DNA from: CAKVLS01 sp045651685
Lineage (GTDB): Bacteria > Bacillota > Clostridia > Christensenellales > UBA1242
DNA: 64,000 nt
NCBI GenBank assembly: GCA_045651685.1
Contig: JAZRSV010000003.1
Coordinates: 3,156 to 67,155, forward strand
Direction: 5' to 3'
A program made the translations under genes and the position numbers. Positions 50,923 to 59,365 of the stretch are shown piece after piece. The notes under the pieces are model-generated. The model was not told the origin of the DNA, did no database searches, and saw only the letters and a program-made list of their open reading frames with translations. The first letter of the stretch is position 1, and every line of letters begins with the position of its first letter.

Positions 50923-51747
50923 TTAGTTGTCATAATCATCTAGATAAGTATATTGTTTGCCGCCTTTTTTGTAGCCAAATATCTTGTCCAAATTAACATT
51001 TTGCACACTTGCAAAAATATTTTTGTCTACATTGACATTATATTTTTCTAAATCTTTTATAAGTAGTTTTGTTTGATAACGCTGCGAGCTTGTACCATCT
51101 TCTAATACAAGACTCTCTGTAAGCTTACATGCACATTGTATAAAATGTAGGTCGCTAGAATTTTGCCAAGTTATAATATCTCTTTCTCTAATAAGATACA
51201 TTGGTCTGATTAGTTGCATATTTTCAAAGTTGTCACTATGCAATTTTGGTAGCATTGTTTGAAAAGAGCCCGCGTTTAACATATTCATAAGTATAGTCTC
51301 TATCACATCGTCATAATGGTGACCTAATGCGATTTTGTTGCAACCCATCTCTTGTGCTATGCGATATAGTGCACCCCTGCGCATTTTGGCACAAATATAG
51401 CAAGGATTTTTTGACATATTGTTTGCCACATCAAAGATATTTGTATCAACTATTTTTGCAGGGATGTTAAGATATTGCAAGTTGTCTTTGATGCGTTGCA
51501 AATTCTTTTCGTTATAACCTGGGTTCATAACAAGATATTCTACATCAAAATCAAAGTCAGAATATCTATGCAACTGTTGAAAAAGTTTTGCAAGCAACAT
51601 AGAGTCTTTGCCACCAGATATACATACACATACTTTGTCGCCAGCTTGCAAAAGGTCATATTCTTTTATCGCTTTGATAAATTTTGACCAAAGCCTAGAA
51701 CGATATGTAGTTATAAGCGCCCTTTCTATTTGTTCGTATTTTTCCAT
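50923..51747 (-). CDS. TtcA/TilS-family PP-loop ATPase (tRNA 2-thiolation-like)
   Basis: A 274-residue PP-loop protein. The ATP motif is VCVCISGGKDSMLLAKL (about 38-54), followed by CYICAKMRRGALYRIA (about 117-132), the CxxC of the TtcA group, and ALGHHYDDVIETILMNML. Further cysteines lie in IQCACKLTES. TtcA thiolates C32 of tRNA using an iron-sulfur cluster; members of the wider group may act on other bases, so the exact reaction is not fixed. It follows a small unknown gene by 9 bases. Confidence 0.85.
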   Translation of the reverse strand: MEKYEQIERALITTYRSRLWSKFIKAIKEYDLLQAGDKVCVCISGGKDSMLLAKLFQQLHRYSDFDFDVEYLVMNPGYNEKNLQRIKDNLQYLNIPAKIVDTNIFDVANNMSKNPCYICAKMRRGALYRIAQEMGCNKIALGHHYDDVIETILMNMLNAGSFQTMLPKLHSDNFENMQLIRPMYLIRERDIITWQNSSDLHFIQCACKLTESLVLEDGTSSQRYQTKLLIKDLEKYNVNVDKNIFASVQNVNLDKIFGYKKGGKQYTYLDDYDN

Positions 51748-51756
51748 AATTATCCT

Positions 51757-52191
51757 TTAGCTGTTAAAAATAGAATCTTTTGCAAGTATTTGCAATAATT
51801 CGTTAGTGACATTAAGTAGTTCGAACGAATTAAACAACATACCACTTATGTTATCAAACTTATTAATATTATAAACTTTGCCATCTACAACAATCTTAAA
51901 CGGTTGCAAATTTTTGTATTGAGTTTCTTGATACAAAACCTCTGCGTCATTATCTTTTTTTACTAAATTTGCAATAAGCGCCAAATCTAATTTTTTGCCA
52001 TATAATTTTTCGTAGTCAAAGTTTAACACAATTGTCTCAAACTCTGCAGCTGGCTCTGCTTTAACACAATACTTGCGAGTAAGGGTTGCCATAAGTTTTT
52101 CACCGTTATCTGTCAAACTAAAAATATTAGTATCAATAACCCCAGGAGTTATCTTTGCATTATAATAAGTTTTTATAAAATCAATTTTCAT
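51757..52191 (-). CDS. Hypothetical protein upstream of the TtcA-like gene
   Basis: A 144-residue soluble protein with no recognised family. The start MKIDFIKTYYNAKITPGVID and the alternating hydrophobic segments (FETIVLNFDY, FKIVVDGKVYNINKF) suggest a mixed alpha/beta fold; the end is a helix LLNVTNELLQILAKDS. AAAGGA lies about 11 bases before the ATG. It is 9 bases from the PP-loop gene and is probably cotranscribed with it, which hints at a link to tRNA modification but does not prove one. Confidence 0.7.
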   Translation of the reverse strand: MKIDFIKTYYNAKITPGVIDTNIFSLTDNGEKLMATLTRKYCVKAEPAAEFETIVLNFDYEKLYGKKLDLALIANLVKKDNDAEVLYQETQYKNLQPFKIVVDGKVYNINKFDNISGMLFNSFELLNVTNELLQILAKDSIFNS

Positions 52192-52256
52192 AATATATAT
52201 CCTTTTTTAATCTGATACAAGTATAACACAACAAAAAACAATTTTCATCAATAAAA

Positions 52257-52294
52257 ACAAAAAAAACTGCTATTATTTTTTACTGCAGTTTTTG
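52257..52294 (-). terminator. Terminator at the end of the lysine operon
   Basis: On the minus strand AAAACTGC pairs with GCAGTTTT around the last codons of the aspartokinase gene, followed by T residues. Confidence 0.7.
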
Positions 52295-53259
52295 TTAAAT
52301 ATTTTTATTAAGTTTTGCTTGTAATTTTTTTTGCCAATATATGTTGTGACTATTTTGTTATCAAAGGTTTTATAAACAACTTTTACACTTTTGTCCATTT
52401 GACAAAAAACAACATACTTGGGCGAACCTGTATAAAAGCTATTAATCGTTGTACCTGCTTGCGACAAATTGTAGATATTTTTTACTCTCAAAACAACTTG
52501 AGTATTTTGTAGCAGCTTGGCACAATCATGATGAATAACCTTGGCATCATATTTTGTCATAACAATTAGGTCGCTGTAGTTGAGCTTTTTTATTGACCTA
52601 CTTTTTGCCAACTCTGGATTGATAGGATACACCCCATTAGTATCTGTCCAATTTTCGTACAACTCACAAGCAAGACACCTAGCAACAATCGCACCCGTTA
52701 TATCACTACCCCCACGACTTAATAAAAACACTTTACCATGCTCGTCACAACCATAAAAGCCAGGCAAGATAATTTGCTTATATCTTTGCAAATACATACG
52801 AAGCCTGCTTTTGGTTTTTACAAAGTCAACTTTGCCATCTCTAAAAAACACCACCCTGCCTGCAGGTATTAATTTTATATTAGTAGCCTTCGAAACTATA
52901 TAACAAGTTAGATATTCTCCACGAGAAACAAGCCAATTTTTATCATTTGTTATAAGATATTTTTTATAATAATTTTTTATAATTTTTGTTATATTAATTT
53001 TTACATTAAGCCATTTGCACAACAATTTATATTTGTTTACAATTAAATTAATAAAATCTTGCGTTTTTTGATCGTTTTTTATATTATTTGCAAGCCCGAA
53101 CAATAGGTCGGAGATTTTGCTGTCTCCAGCATAGTTAGGGCCTTTGCCTATAGCAGACAATACCAAAACCTGTCGGTCGGGATTGAGCATAAGTTTTAAC
53201 ATGTTTTTTGTTGCTGTTTTTGATACTGTTGCACCACCGCCAAACTTACTTACTATCAT
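52273..53259 (-). CDS. lysC: Aspartate kinase, short and divergent
   Basis: An aspartokinase of 328 residues, against about 400-450 for ordinary forms. Seen: the N-terminal VSKFGGGATVS (KFGGTSV in most), the catalytic-site segment VSRGEYLTCYIVS, LLSRGGSDITGAIVA (about 180-194), WTDTNGVYPINPE and YDAKVIHHDCAKLL. Only about 70 residues follow the kinase domain, so at most one ACT-like module can be present and normal lysine feedback binding may be lost. It is the last gene of asd-dapA-dapB-ask, overlapping dapB by 14 bases. It makes aspartyl phosphate, the first step toward lysine, diaminopimelate, threonine and methionine. Confidence 0.85.
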   Translation of the reverse strand: MIVSKFGGGATVSKTATKNMLKLMLNPDRQVLVLSAIGKGPNYAGDSKISDLLFGLANNIKNDQKTQDFINLIVNKYKLLCKWLNVKINITKIIKNYYKKYLITNDKNWLVSRGEYLTCYIVSKATNIKLIPAGRVVFFRDGKVDFVKTKSRLRMYLQRYKQIILPGFYGCDEHGKVFLLSRGGSDITGAIVARCLACELYENWTDTNGVYPINPELAKSRSIKKLNYSDLIVMTKYDAKVIHHDCAKLLQNTQVVLRVKNIYNLSQAGTTINSFYTGSPKYVVFCQMDKSVKVVYKTFDNKIVTTYIGKKNYKQNLIKIFNKNCSKK

Positions 53260-53905
53260 TTATTAGCCCTTCTAAATTATACAGACCAGCCGGTCGGTTT
53301 TTGAGCAATTTGGCAGCCTTTATAGCGCCTTGACAAAACACTTCTCTCGAGTGAGCTTTGTGAGTTATTGTCAGGGTTTCGTGCTCGCCATAAACACTAA
53401 TCTCATGCTCGCAAACAACATCACCCACCCTAACACTAATCACTTCTGCTTTTATATTTTGCTCTGCAAGTTTATTTAGTATTAACTTGGCCGAACCGCT
53501 TGGCACATCTTGCTTGTTTTTGTTATGAACTTCTTTTATTACAACAGCATCTTGCCTTGCACATGCCAGACTACTTACCATATTATTAAAAGCTAAAAAT
53601 TGAAAACTCAAATTAGGCGCAACCAAAATTGGTATACTGCTCGAAGCTTGCAATATTTTTTGATAGGCATTTTTTTGGTGCCCAGTAGTTGCAATAATAA
53701 TAGGCAAATTGTTTTTGCATGCAATGGCTAAATTTTTTTCTAGCGCTGATGCGTTTGAAAAATCAATTGCAACATCTACATCTTTGGGTAAAGATATTTT
53801 TGCGTCATCTTTGTCTATGCCAAAATATTCAATATTATTTTGTCGCATATACTTTTGCATTGACATACCCATTTTGCCATTGCTACCAATTAACAAAACT
53901 TTCAT
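53246..53905 (-). CDS. dapB: 4-hydroxy-tetrahydrodipicolinate reductase, short
   Basis: A 219-residue DapB that reduces the DapA product with NAD(P)H. The nucleotide-binding LLIGSNGKMGMSM (about 4-16), DFSNASA, ATTGH, and the substrate segment EVHNKNKQDVPSGSAKLI (about 125-142) are seen; the usual HH pair reads HN. It is shorter than the 240-270 residues of most DapB, mainly in the loops. It overlaps dapA by 4 bases and aspartokinase by 14. Confidence 0.9.
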   Translation of the reverse strand: MKVLLIGSNGKMGMSMQKYMRQNNIEYFGIDKDDAKISLPKDVDVAIDFSNASALEKNLAIACKNNLPIIIATTGHQKNAYQKILQASSSIPILVAPNLSFQFLAFNNMVSSLACARQDAVVIKEVHNKNKQDVPSGSAKLILNKLAEQNIKAEVISVRVGDVVCEHEISVYGEHETLTITHKAHSREVFCQGAIKAAKLLKNRPAGLYNLEGLINDSK

Positions 53906-54768
53906 GTAGTTTGCTCCTTAATTTTTTGCATTTCTTTATCTATCAATTTTTTGTTATACAATGTTAGATTGGTCAAAGGTTCTCTAACAATATTTTTACA
54001 CAACCCCATCTTGCTCACAGCATACTTGATCGGTATAGGGTTTGGCTCTGCAAAAATAATATTATTAAAGTTAAACAATATATCATCATCAACATTAGAG
54101 TTGTGCCAAGTTTGTTTTATAATCTTTGGATAAACATTGCTGCTTACACTTATTGTACCCTTGGCACCCAAACTTGCAAAGACACCATTAAGATTGTCAT
54201 TGCCACTATAAATTGCAACATTGTTTTTGCACAGTCTAAAAACATCTAGTATATGCATGACATCTTGGCTTGCTTCTTTTATACCGGCAACATTTGGCAA
54301 AAGAGATATTTGTTGCATTGTTGCGTGTTTTATATCAAAGCCGGTTCTGCTAGGCACATTATAAACAATGATTGGAGCTTTTGAGTGTTCGCTTAATTTT
54401 TTGTAATACCAATAAGCGCCACCTTGCGTACATTTGTTATAATACGGGGTGACTGCTAGGCAAGCATCTACACTACACCTGTTAGCCATGTCTATATATT
54501 CTAAAGCTATTGCCGTGTTGTTGCTACCAACACCAACAATAAGTTTACATCTATCTTGTATAATTTTTTTACAAAACTGCATCATATCAAATCTTTCTTT
54601 GGCTGATATTGTGCAACTTTCGCCAGTTGTACCTAATATCAAAATTGCATCTACATTGTTAGACAACTGATACTCTATCAAATTTTGCAATGCCAAATAG
54701 TCTATGTTATTGTTTTTGTCAAATGGCGTTATTAAAGCAGTGCACACCCCACTAAATACTTCTTTCAT
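53902..54768 (-). CDS. dapA: 4-hydroxy-tetrahydrodipicolinate synthase
   Basis: A 288-residue class I aldolase-type enzyme condensing pyruvate with aspartate semialdehyde. Typical segments are GVCTALITPFDKNNNID, LGTTGESCTIS (about 45-55), YNVPSRTGFD (catalytic Tyr, about 135) and GIKEASQDV (Schiff-base Lys, about 163). Length is normal. It overlaps asd by 17 bases and dapB by 4, so the operon is tightly coupled. The product feeds diaminopimelate and, in spore formers, dipicolinate. Confidence 0.96.
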   Translation of the reverse strand: MKEVFSGVCTALITPFDKNNNIDYLALQNLIEYQLSNNVDAILILGTTGESCTISAKERFDMMQFCKKIIQDRCKLIVGVGSNNTAIALEYIDMANRCSVDACLAVTPYYNKCTQGGAYWYYKKLSEHSKAPIIVYNVPSRTGFDIKHATMQQISLLPNVAGIKEASQDVMHILDVFRLCKNNVAIYSGNDNLNGVFASLGAKGTISVSSNVYPKIIKQTWHNSNVDDDILFNFNNIIFAEPNPIPIKYAVSKMGLCKNIVREPLTNLTLYNKKLIDKEMQKIKEQTT

Positions 54769-55714
54769 TAATCAATCTCTCCAAAATTTGAACACCGTTT
54801 TGTGCAGCACCTTTTCGCAAATTGTCTGATGAGACAAACATATTAAAACTTTTTAGCCCACATTCGTCCTTACGCAACCTACCAACCAAAACATCATCTT
54901 GATTTTTTGCAAGCATGGGCATGGGATAATCGACAAGTTTTAGACCAGGCATAGTTTGTAGCGCTTTTTTGATTTGCCCAATTGTTGCTCGTTGTTCTGT
55001 TTGAAAATTAATACTCAAGCTATGACCAACATCTATTGGCACCCTAACACATGTCGCAGTTATTTTGCAGTGAGATAGGGCCAAAATCTTTTTTGTTTCA
55101 AAAATCATTTTTAGCTCTTCTTTGCTGTAACCATTTTTTGAAACATTGCCTATAAACGGTATTAAGTTGTTGTGTATACAATATGGCAGTTTGTTTGTTG
55201 TTTTGTTTTTTAGATCAGCAAGGCCTTGCCAACCTGCACCACTAACAGCTTGATATGTACTATAAACTATTCGTTTTAGACCAAAGTTTTTGTTAACATT
55301 GCAAAGAGCCATAACACCAGCAATTGTAGAGCAGTTAGGGTTGCATATAATTTTACTATCTTTTATCTGATCAAAATTAATCTCTGGCACGATAAGTGGA
55401 TAATTCTTTCTAAAGGCACTAGAAAAATCTATCACTACCGTATTTTTTGTAGCAAGATAATTAACATATTGTTTAGATACATCTTCACCGGTGCAAAAAA
55501 TTGCATAGTCAAAGTTATATTTGTCCAAATTTTCAAAAGACAATAGTTTAACTTTATGTGGCTTGTCACCAATATTGATAGTTTTTCCAACTGATCTTTT
55601 TGAAGCAAACAAAACAAAGTTATTATAGTTAAGATGCCTTTGACTTATAATTTCTAAAACCTTGCGACCAACCAAACCGGTCGCGCCAACTATTGCGATA
55701 AAATACTTTTTCAT
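54752..55714 (-). CDS. asd: Aspartate-semialdehyde dehydrogenase
   Basis: A 320-residue enzyme reducing aspartyl phosphate to the semialdehyde. The N-terminal VGATGLVGRKVLEII (about 9-23), the catalytic cysteine segment ICNPNCSTIAGVMAL (about 125-139), TYQAVSGAGWQGLADL (about 156-171) and the active-site His near RVPIDVGHS support the call. It is the first gene of asd-dapA-dapB-ask. A divergent unknown gene starts 116 bases away. No riboswitch (for example an L box) can fit clearly in that short gap. Confidence 0.93.
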   Translation of the reverse strand: MKKYFIAIVGATGLVGRKVLEIISQRHLNYNNFVLFASKRSVGKTINIGDKPHKVKLLSFENLDKYNFDYAIFCTGEDVSKQYVNYLATKNTVVIDFSSAFRKNYPLIVPEINFDQIKDSKIICNPNCSTIAGVMALCNVNKNFGLKRIVYSTYQAVSGAGWQGLADLKNKTTNKLPYCIHNNLIPFIGNVSKNGYSKEELKMIFETKKILALSHCKITATCVRVPIDVGHSLSINFQTEQRATIGQIKKALQTMPGLKLVDYPMPMLAKNQDDVLVGRLRKDECGLKSFNMFVSSDNLRKGAAQNGVQILERLINERSI

Positions 55715-55781
55715 ATAAATATAAATGATAGTTTCAATACAGATGTTAACTTTTTTTTACGCAAGACAAGTGAGTTTGCTA

Positions 55782-55809
55782 TTGACAAATAATATACAAA
55801 AGGTATACT
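55782..55809 (+). promoter_or_regulatory. Sigma-A promoter of the 365-residue unknown gene
   Basis: Perfect TTGACA (55782-55787), 16-base spacer, TATACT (55804-55809), 21 bases before the ATG, with AGGAG between. Confidence 0.8.
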
Positions 55810-55830
55810 AAAAACATAGGAGATGCGATT

Positions 55831-56928
55831 ATGCAAAAAACAAAGCAAATAATCGATAAAATATTTTTTCAATCGCAAAAAGGTTATACCGAAATCGGCG
55901 ATGACGAAATGGGTTTTTGGCCATACTTTACAAAGTTTTTTGTAAATGTCGAAGGTCAATCAAATGCCGAACCTAATGATACCCAAACACCCATAGTGCA
56001 AATACCAAACGAAGAAGCTTTTGTGCAAGATGTAAAAAGTTATCTTGATGTTGCAAAAAAATTTTACAAACAAGACAGAGATTATTTTTGCCTAACTATG
56101 CCAGCTCATCAAGAAAAATTATTTTTAGATCTAATGATTAATGGTACCAATCTTGACTATAATAATATTTATGAATATATCCACAATCGCCAAGCCATGT
56201 TAGAACAACCTGTGGGCACAGGTGTGTTTGTTTTGGGACAATATGGCGATTTAACAATGTACGGAGCAATAGGCAAAACAATATCTAATCTCGAAGGTCC
56301 TTATTGTTTTGAATTCGCCCTAGATGATCAAAACAAAAATCGCTTTAAGCTACCTAGTGTCACTTTTGGTATAGTTGATGATGTTGCTTATGTTTATGCA
56401 GTACAAAATAAAGCAAAAGAACAAGATAATCCACTAGCAAAAAAACTTGATAGATATTTTAGAAAAGTCAACAAAGGCGTTGATCCAGAAGAAGAAATTA
56501 GTAAGGTGTCGCCTAACGCACTTGTTTCGCTTACAGCATTTATTGCTTTTGCAAAACAAATTGGTATAACAGATATCGTTGCACCTGACTTTTTGCCAGT
56601 TAGATATTATGGCAACCAAGAAGTAGGCTTGCGAAAAACAACTACCAACCAACAAGCAGAAACTTTTTTAGAAAAACATGACCACGACCAATACAATATG
56701 ACTAACAAATTTGACAATTTGTTTTTTAGATATGGTCACCACTTTACCAGCGACGAAGTCACTTATAGCGAACTTGAGCAAGCTGTTCATGTTTCGTTAA
56801 GCACAGAAGAACCCGAAGAACATGACGACAATATTATTTATGGAGTCGCCCAATGTGTTGATGCTGGCGAATACCACAATTTGTGCGCAGGGCAATATCC
56901 TAATCAAGACAGACCATTAGAACAATAA
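55831..56928 (+). CDS. Hypothetical protein, family not recognised
   Basis: A 365-residue soluble protein with no signal peptide or membrane span. It has an acidic, Pro/Asp/Glu-rich character, an alpha/beta central region (FCLTMPAHQEKLFLDLM, GTGVFVLGQYGDLTMYGAIG, VTFGIVDDVAYVYAVQNKAK) and His-rich patches near the end (LEKHDHDQYN, RYGHHFT, EEPEEHDD). Segments such as ALVSLTAFIAFAKQIGITDI followed by PVRYYG look like a GNAT- or peptidase-like core, but nothing is diagnostic. Strong promoter, AGGAG site and terminator. Possibly lineage-specific. Confidence 0.75.
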   Translation: MQKTKQIIDKIFFQSQKGYTEIGDDEMGFWPYFTKFFVNVEGQSNAEPNDTQTPIVQIPNEEAFVQDVKSYLDVAKKFYKQDRDYFCLTMPAHQEKLFLDLMINGTNLDYNNIYEYIHNRQAMLEQPVGTGVFVLGQYGDLTMYGAIGKTISNLEGPYCFEFALDDQNKNRFKLPSVTFGIVDDVAYVYAVQNKAKEQDNPLAKKLDRYFRKVNKGVDPEEEISKVSPNALVSLTAFIAFAKQIGITDIVAPDFLPVRYYGNQEVGLRKTTTNQQAETFLEKHDHDQYNMTNKFDNLFFRYGHHFTSDEVTYSELEQAVHVSLSTEEPEEHDDNIIYGVAQCVDAGEYHNLCAGQYPNQDRPLEQ

Positions 56929-56941
56929 TATAATTAATAAC

Positions 56942-56980
56942 AAAAAAAAAGAATTGAAACAAACTTCAATTCTTTTTTTA
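56942..56980. terminator. Bidirectional terminator between the unknown gene and the chromate transporter
   Basis: AAGAATTGAA pairs with TTCAATTCTT around 6 bases, flanked by A and T runs. Confidence 0.85.
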
Positions 56981-56981
56981 T

Positions 56982-57560
56982 TTATATTGGCAGACCATAC
57001 AATAACATGCCTAGGCCTGCAGATATTAGTATAATAAATATTGGCGAAAGATTTTTCTTTTTTACCTTTTTGATAACCATATACAATGTAGCAATTATGG
57101 CAAATATGATAAGGCCTTTGTAGTCAAAAGCAAATGCATCTCCTATTTTTGATACACCAAATATAGAACTAACAAACATAATTATTGATGTTGACAATAT
57201 AAGCGCAACAACAGCTGGTCTTATGCCACCCAACGCAGCTTGTACACCTGCAAACTTAAAAATATTTTTTAATATACTTGCCACTATCAGTATAATAACA
57301 AAAGCTGGCAACACAACACCAAGCGTTGCAACAAATGCTCCCAAAATGCCGCCCTGCGACGATCCAACAAAAGTTGCCATATTAACAGCTATTGGCCCCG
57401 GGGTTGACTCGGATACAGCTATAAAGTTATAAAATATTTCTTCTGTAAGCCAGTCGTGAAGCAATACTTCTTCTCTTATTAGTGGTATCATGGCATAGCC
57501 ACCACCAAAAGAAACTGCACCTATTTTTAGAAAGGTCAAAAACAATTGCAAATAAATCAT
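56982..57560 (-). CDS. Chromate transporter half-protein (ChrA-type), second subunit
   Basis: A 192-residue membrane protein equal to one half of a full ChrA transporter. The conserved FGGGYAMIPLIREEV (about 19-33), the ESTPGPIAVNMATFVG (about 51-66) and about five or six spans are seen. Short ChrA proteins are encoded as pairs that presumably form a heterodimer; besides chromate, related pairs may move other anions, so the natural substrate is open. Its ATG overlaps the stop codon of the first half gene by 4 bases (ATGA). Confidence 0.9.
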   Translation of the reverse strand: MIYLQLFLTFLKIGAVSFGGGYAMIPLIREEVLLHDWLTEEIFYNFIAVSESTPGPIAVNMATFVGSSQGGILGAFVATLGVVLPAFVIILIVASILKNIFKFAGVQAALGGIRPAVVALILSTSIIMFVSSIFGVSKIGDAFAFDYKGLIIFAIIATLYMVIKKVKKKNLSPIFIILISAGLGMLLYGLPI

Positions 57561-58204
57561 TGCTTATCCTCCTTGTCAGAAGGATTTGTTTTGTCTGTAG
57601 ATACTTCTTGTGGCGCGTTTGATAGGCGTTGTTTGTGTTTGTTAATAGCCAGCGAAACAAAAAATAATACAAGGCCGCAACCACCACCTATGATAATATA
57701 AAATATAGAAGAAAAACTAATTGCAAATAACGAAAAAGCTATCATACAACCAAAAGTGACAGACAAAATGATTATAGACAAAATATTTTTCTTAACATCT
57801 TTAAGCATTTTTATACCAGCTAACATTATAAGAAAAACAACACCTATCTGTACACCCTTAAATGCATATGCCACATAGGTTAATCCTAAAAAAGCATCTA
57901 AAAATAATGATATTACAAATATAATTATAAAAGATGGTATGCACACACCGATGCTTGCAAGCAACGCTCCAAAAAAGCCGCCTTGCTTATAGCCGATATA
58001 AGTTGAACTGTTTATTGCGATAGGTCCTGGCGAAGACTCTGCAATAGCAATCATATCTAAAAACTCTTCTTTGGTAAGCCAATTGCGTTTAGAAACAAAC
58101 TCATTTTCTAAAAGCGCTATCATACCATAACCACCACCAAAGGTAAAAAGACCAATTTTTAGCATGATAAAAAATAAATTAAAAATGGTTTTACTTTTTT
58201 TCAT
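57557..58204 (-). CDS. Chromate transporter half-protein (ChrA-type), first subunit
   Basis: A 215-residue membrane protein, the first half of a paired ChrA. It shows FGGGYGMIALLENEFV (about 20-35), AESSPGPIAINSSTYIG (about 53-69) and five to six spans, then a charged tail (KHKQRL...KTNPSDKEDKQ). The ATG at 58204 (MKKSKTIF) is chosen because GAGGATAACA precedes it; the frame is open upstream to 58267 without a ribosome site. Coupled by a 4-base overlap to the second half. Confidence 0.9.
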   Translation of the reverse strand: MKKSKTIFNLFFIMLKIGLFTFGGGYGMIALLENEFVSKRNWLTKEEFLDMIAIAESSPGPIAINSSTYIGYKQGGFFGALLASIGVCIPSFIIIFVISLFLDAFLGLTYVAYAFKGVQIGVVFLIMLAGIKMLKDVKKNILSIIILSVTFGCMIAFSLFAISFSSIFYIIIGGGCGLVLFFVSLAINKHKQRLSNAPQEVSTDKTNPSDKEDKQ

Positions 58205-58264
58205 TGTTATCCTCTTATGCACTAATTGTATATCTTTTGTTAGTTGCAAGCAACTTTTTGGCAA

Positions 58265-58303
58265 CAAAAAAAGAACTTTATATTTTGTAAAGTTCTTTTT
58301 TAC
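58265..58303 (-). terminator. Terminator of the cdd operon
   Basis: On the minus strand AAAGAACTTTA pairs with TAAAGTTCTTT around 7 bases, followed by T residues. It lies just past the cytidine deaminase stop and upstream of the chromate transporter genes. Confidence 0.82.
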
Positions 58304-58306
58304 TTT

Positions 58307-58729
58307 TTAGCAATCATCAATGTCTGGCAATATTTGTCTTATGGTATACATTTTGTAATTTTCGTCTTTGTCCAAAACTACAACTTTTATGTCTGGTTGA
58401 AGTGTATTAAACATTTCTCTGCAAATACCACAGGGCGCAACAGATTGAATCTCGTTGTTTCTTTTGTTTAGTTTTACTGCTGTCATATATTTCATAGTGC
58501 GCTCACCACCTTGCCAAGCATTGCTTAAAGCAATATGTTCTGCACAGCTACTATGCCACCAGCCGACATTTAGACCAGAGTACATCTTACCACTTTCGCC
58601 AATGATAACACATGCTACTTGGCTACGCTCTGATCTTTCGCCAAGGTCTTGATTTTTCTTAACTATAGAAACACATTTTTTGTACATTTTGTCAAATAAT
58701 TCTTTTTCTTCTGGGGTTATCTCTCTCAT
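58307..58729 (-). CDS. cdd: Cytidine deaminase
   Basis: A 140-residue zinc-dependent deaminase converting cytidine/deoxycytidine to uridine/deoxyuridine. The catalytic motif SSCAEHIALSNA supplies Cys and Glu (about 58-69), and PCGICREMF (about 99-107) the other two zinc cysteines. The segment YSGLNVGWWHSSCAE matches the substrate loop, although the usual N-x-E-N-A pattern is altered. It is the last gene of a small minus-strand group beginning at comB. Confidence 0.93.
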   Translation of the reverse strand: MREITPEEKELFDKMYKKCVSIVKKNQDLGERSERSQVACVIIGESGKMYSGLNVGWWHSSCAEHIALSNAWQGGERTMKYMTAVKLNKRNNEIQSVAPCGICREMFNTLQPDIKVVVLDKDENYKMYTIRQILPDIDDC

Positions 58730-58740
58730 AATACACCTCT

Positions 58741-59352
58741 TTATGATCTATTTATTTCTTCTAAAATTTCTACTATTTCGGCAGTGCCTTCAAAAAGCAC
58801 TTCTTTTACTTCGTTATCTTGCAAGTTTTTTTGAGACCAATATTCTTTTGCTTTGTCATAATAATAATTATAACTTTCACCCTCTCTTGACATATACACT
58901 TGACCAGCCTTAAATATAACGCCATTAAGTTTTACTGCAACCACCTGAAAAGACATATGTTCGCGTCCAGGCAACTTGGCAAACTCTTTTATATTTTTTA
59001 GGGCAGTTTCTTTATCTAAAGAAAGGTACATACAGTGCATGCGTGAAGGATGGTCTGCAAACATCTCTTGTCTAACTTGCTCAGTAGCTAATTCTTTTAC
59101 AATAACATCATAACCCTCTAACATGTGGGCGATATCATATAAAGAATCTTTTTTTATCTTCCAAAACCATTTTTTTTCTAGCTTTTTATAAATAAAATCA
59201 CATAGTCGTTGTTGGTCTAGTTTGTAGACAGAATTAAAAATTCTTTCGTACTGACCATTAATGGTAGATTTGTTAAATTCGTACTTGTCGCCAACACGAT
59301 AATGTCTATCGGTGGCCACTTGATATAATATAAGGTCTTTTACTTTTTCCAT
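58741..59352 (-). CDS. Hypothetical protein (DUF2441-like)
   Basis: A 203-residue soluble protein. The N-terminus LYQVATDRHYRVGDKYEF and the later HPSRMHCMYLSLDKETA (about 101-117) resemble the DUF2441 family of Firmicutes, whose fold recalls ADP-ribosyltransferase-type toxins, but I cannot confirm this by eye. No membrane span. It lies 11 bases upstream of cdd and 13 downstream of the next gene, in one group with comB. Function unknown. Confidence 0.65.
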   Translation of the reverse strand: MEKVKDLILYQVATDRHYRVGDKYEFNKSTINGQYERIFNSVYKLDQQRLCDFIYKKLEKKWFWKIKKDSLYDIAHMLEGYDVIVKELATEQVRQEMFADHPSRMHCMYLSLDKETALKNIKEFAKLPGREHMSFQVVAVKLNGVIFKAGQVYMSREGESYNYYYDKAKEYWSQKNLQDNEVKEVLFEGTAEIVEILEEINRS

Positions 59353-59365
59353 ATAACACCTTTTT

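Noticed and set aside
55715..55830. Lysine riboswitch before asd
   Set aside because: The gap of 116 bases is too short and shows no L-box junction pattern; it holds the divergent promoter instead.
56982..58204. Frameshifted single chrA gene
   Set aside because: Each half has its own start, complete conserved motifs and a 4-base ATGA overlap, which is the known layout of paired short ChrA proteins.
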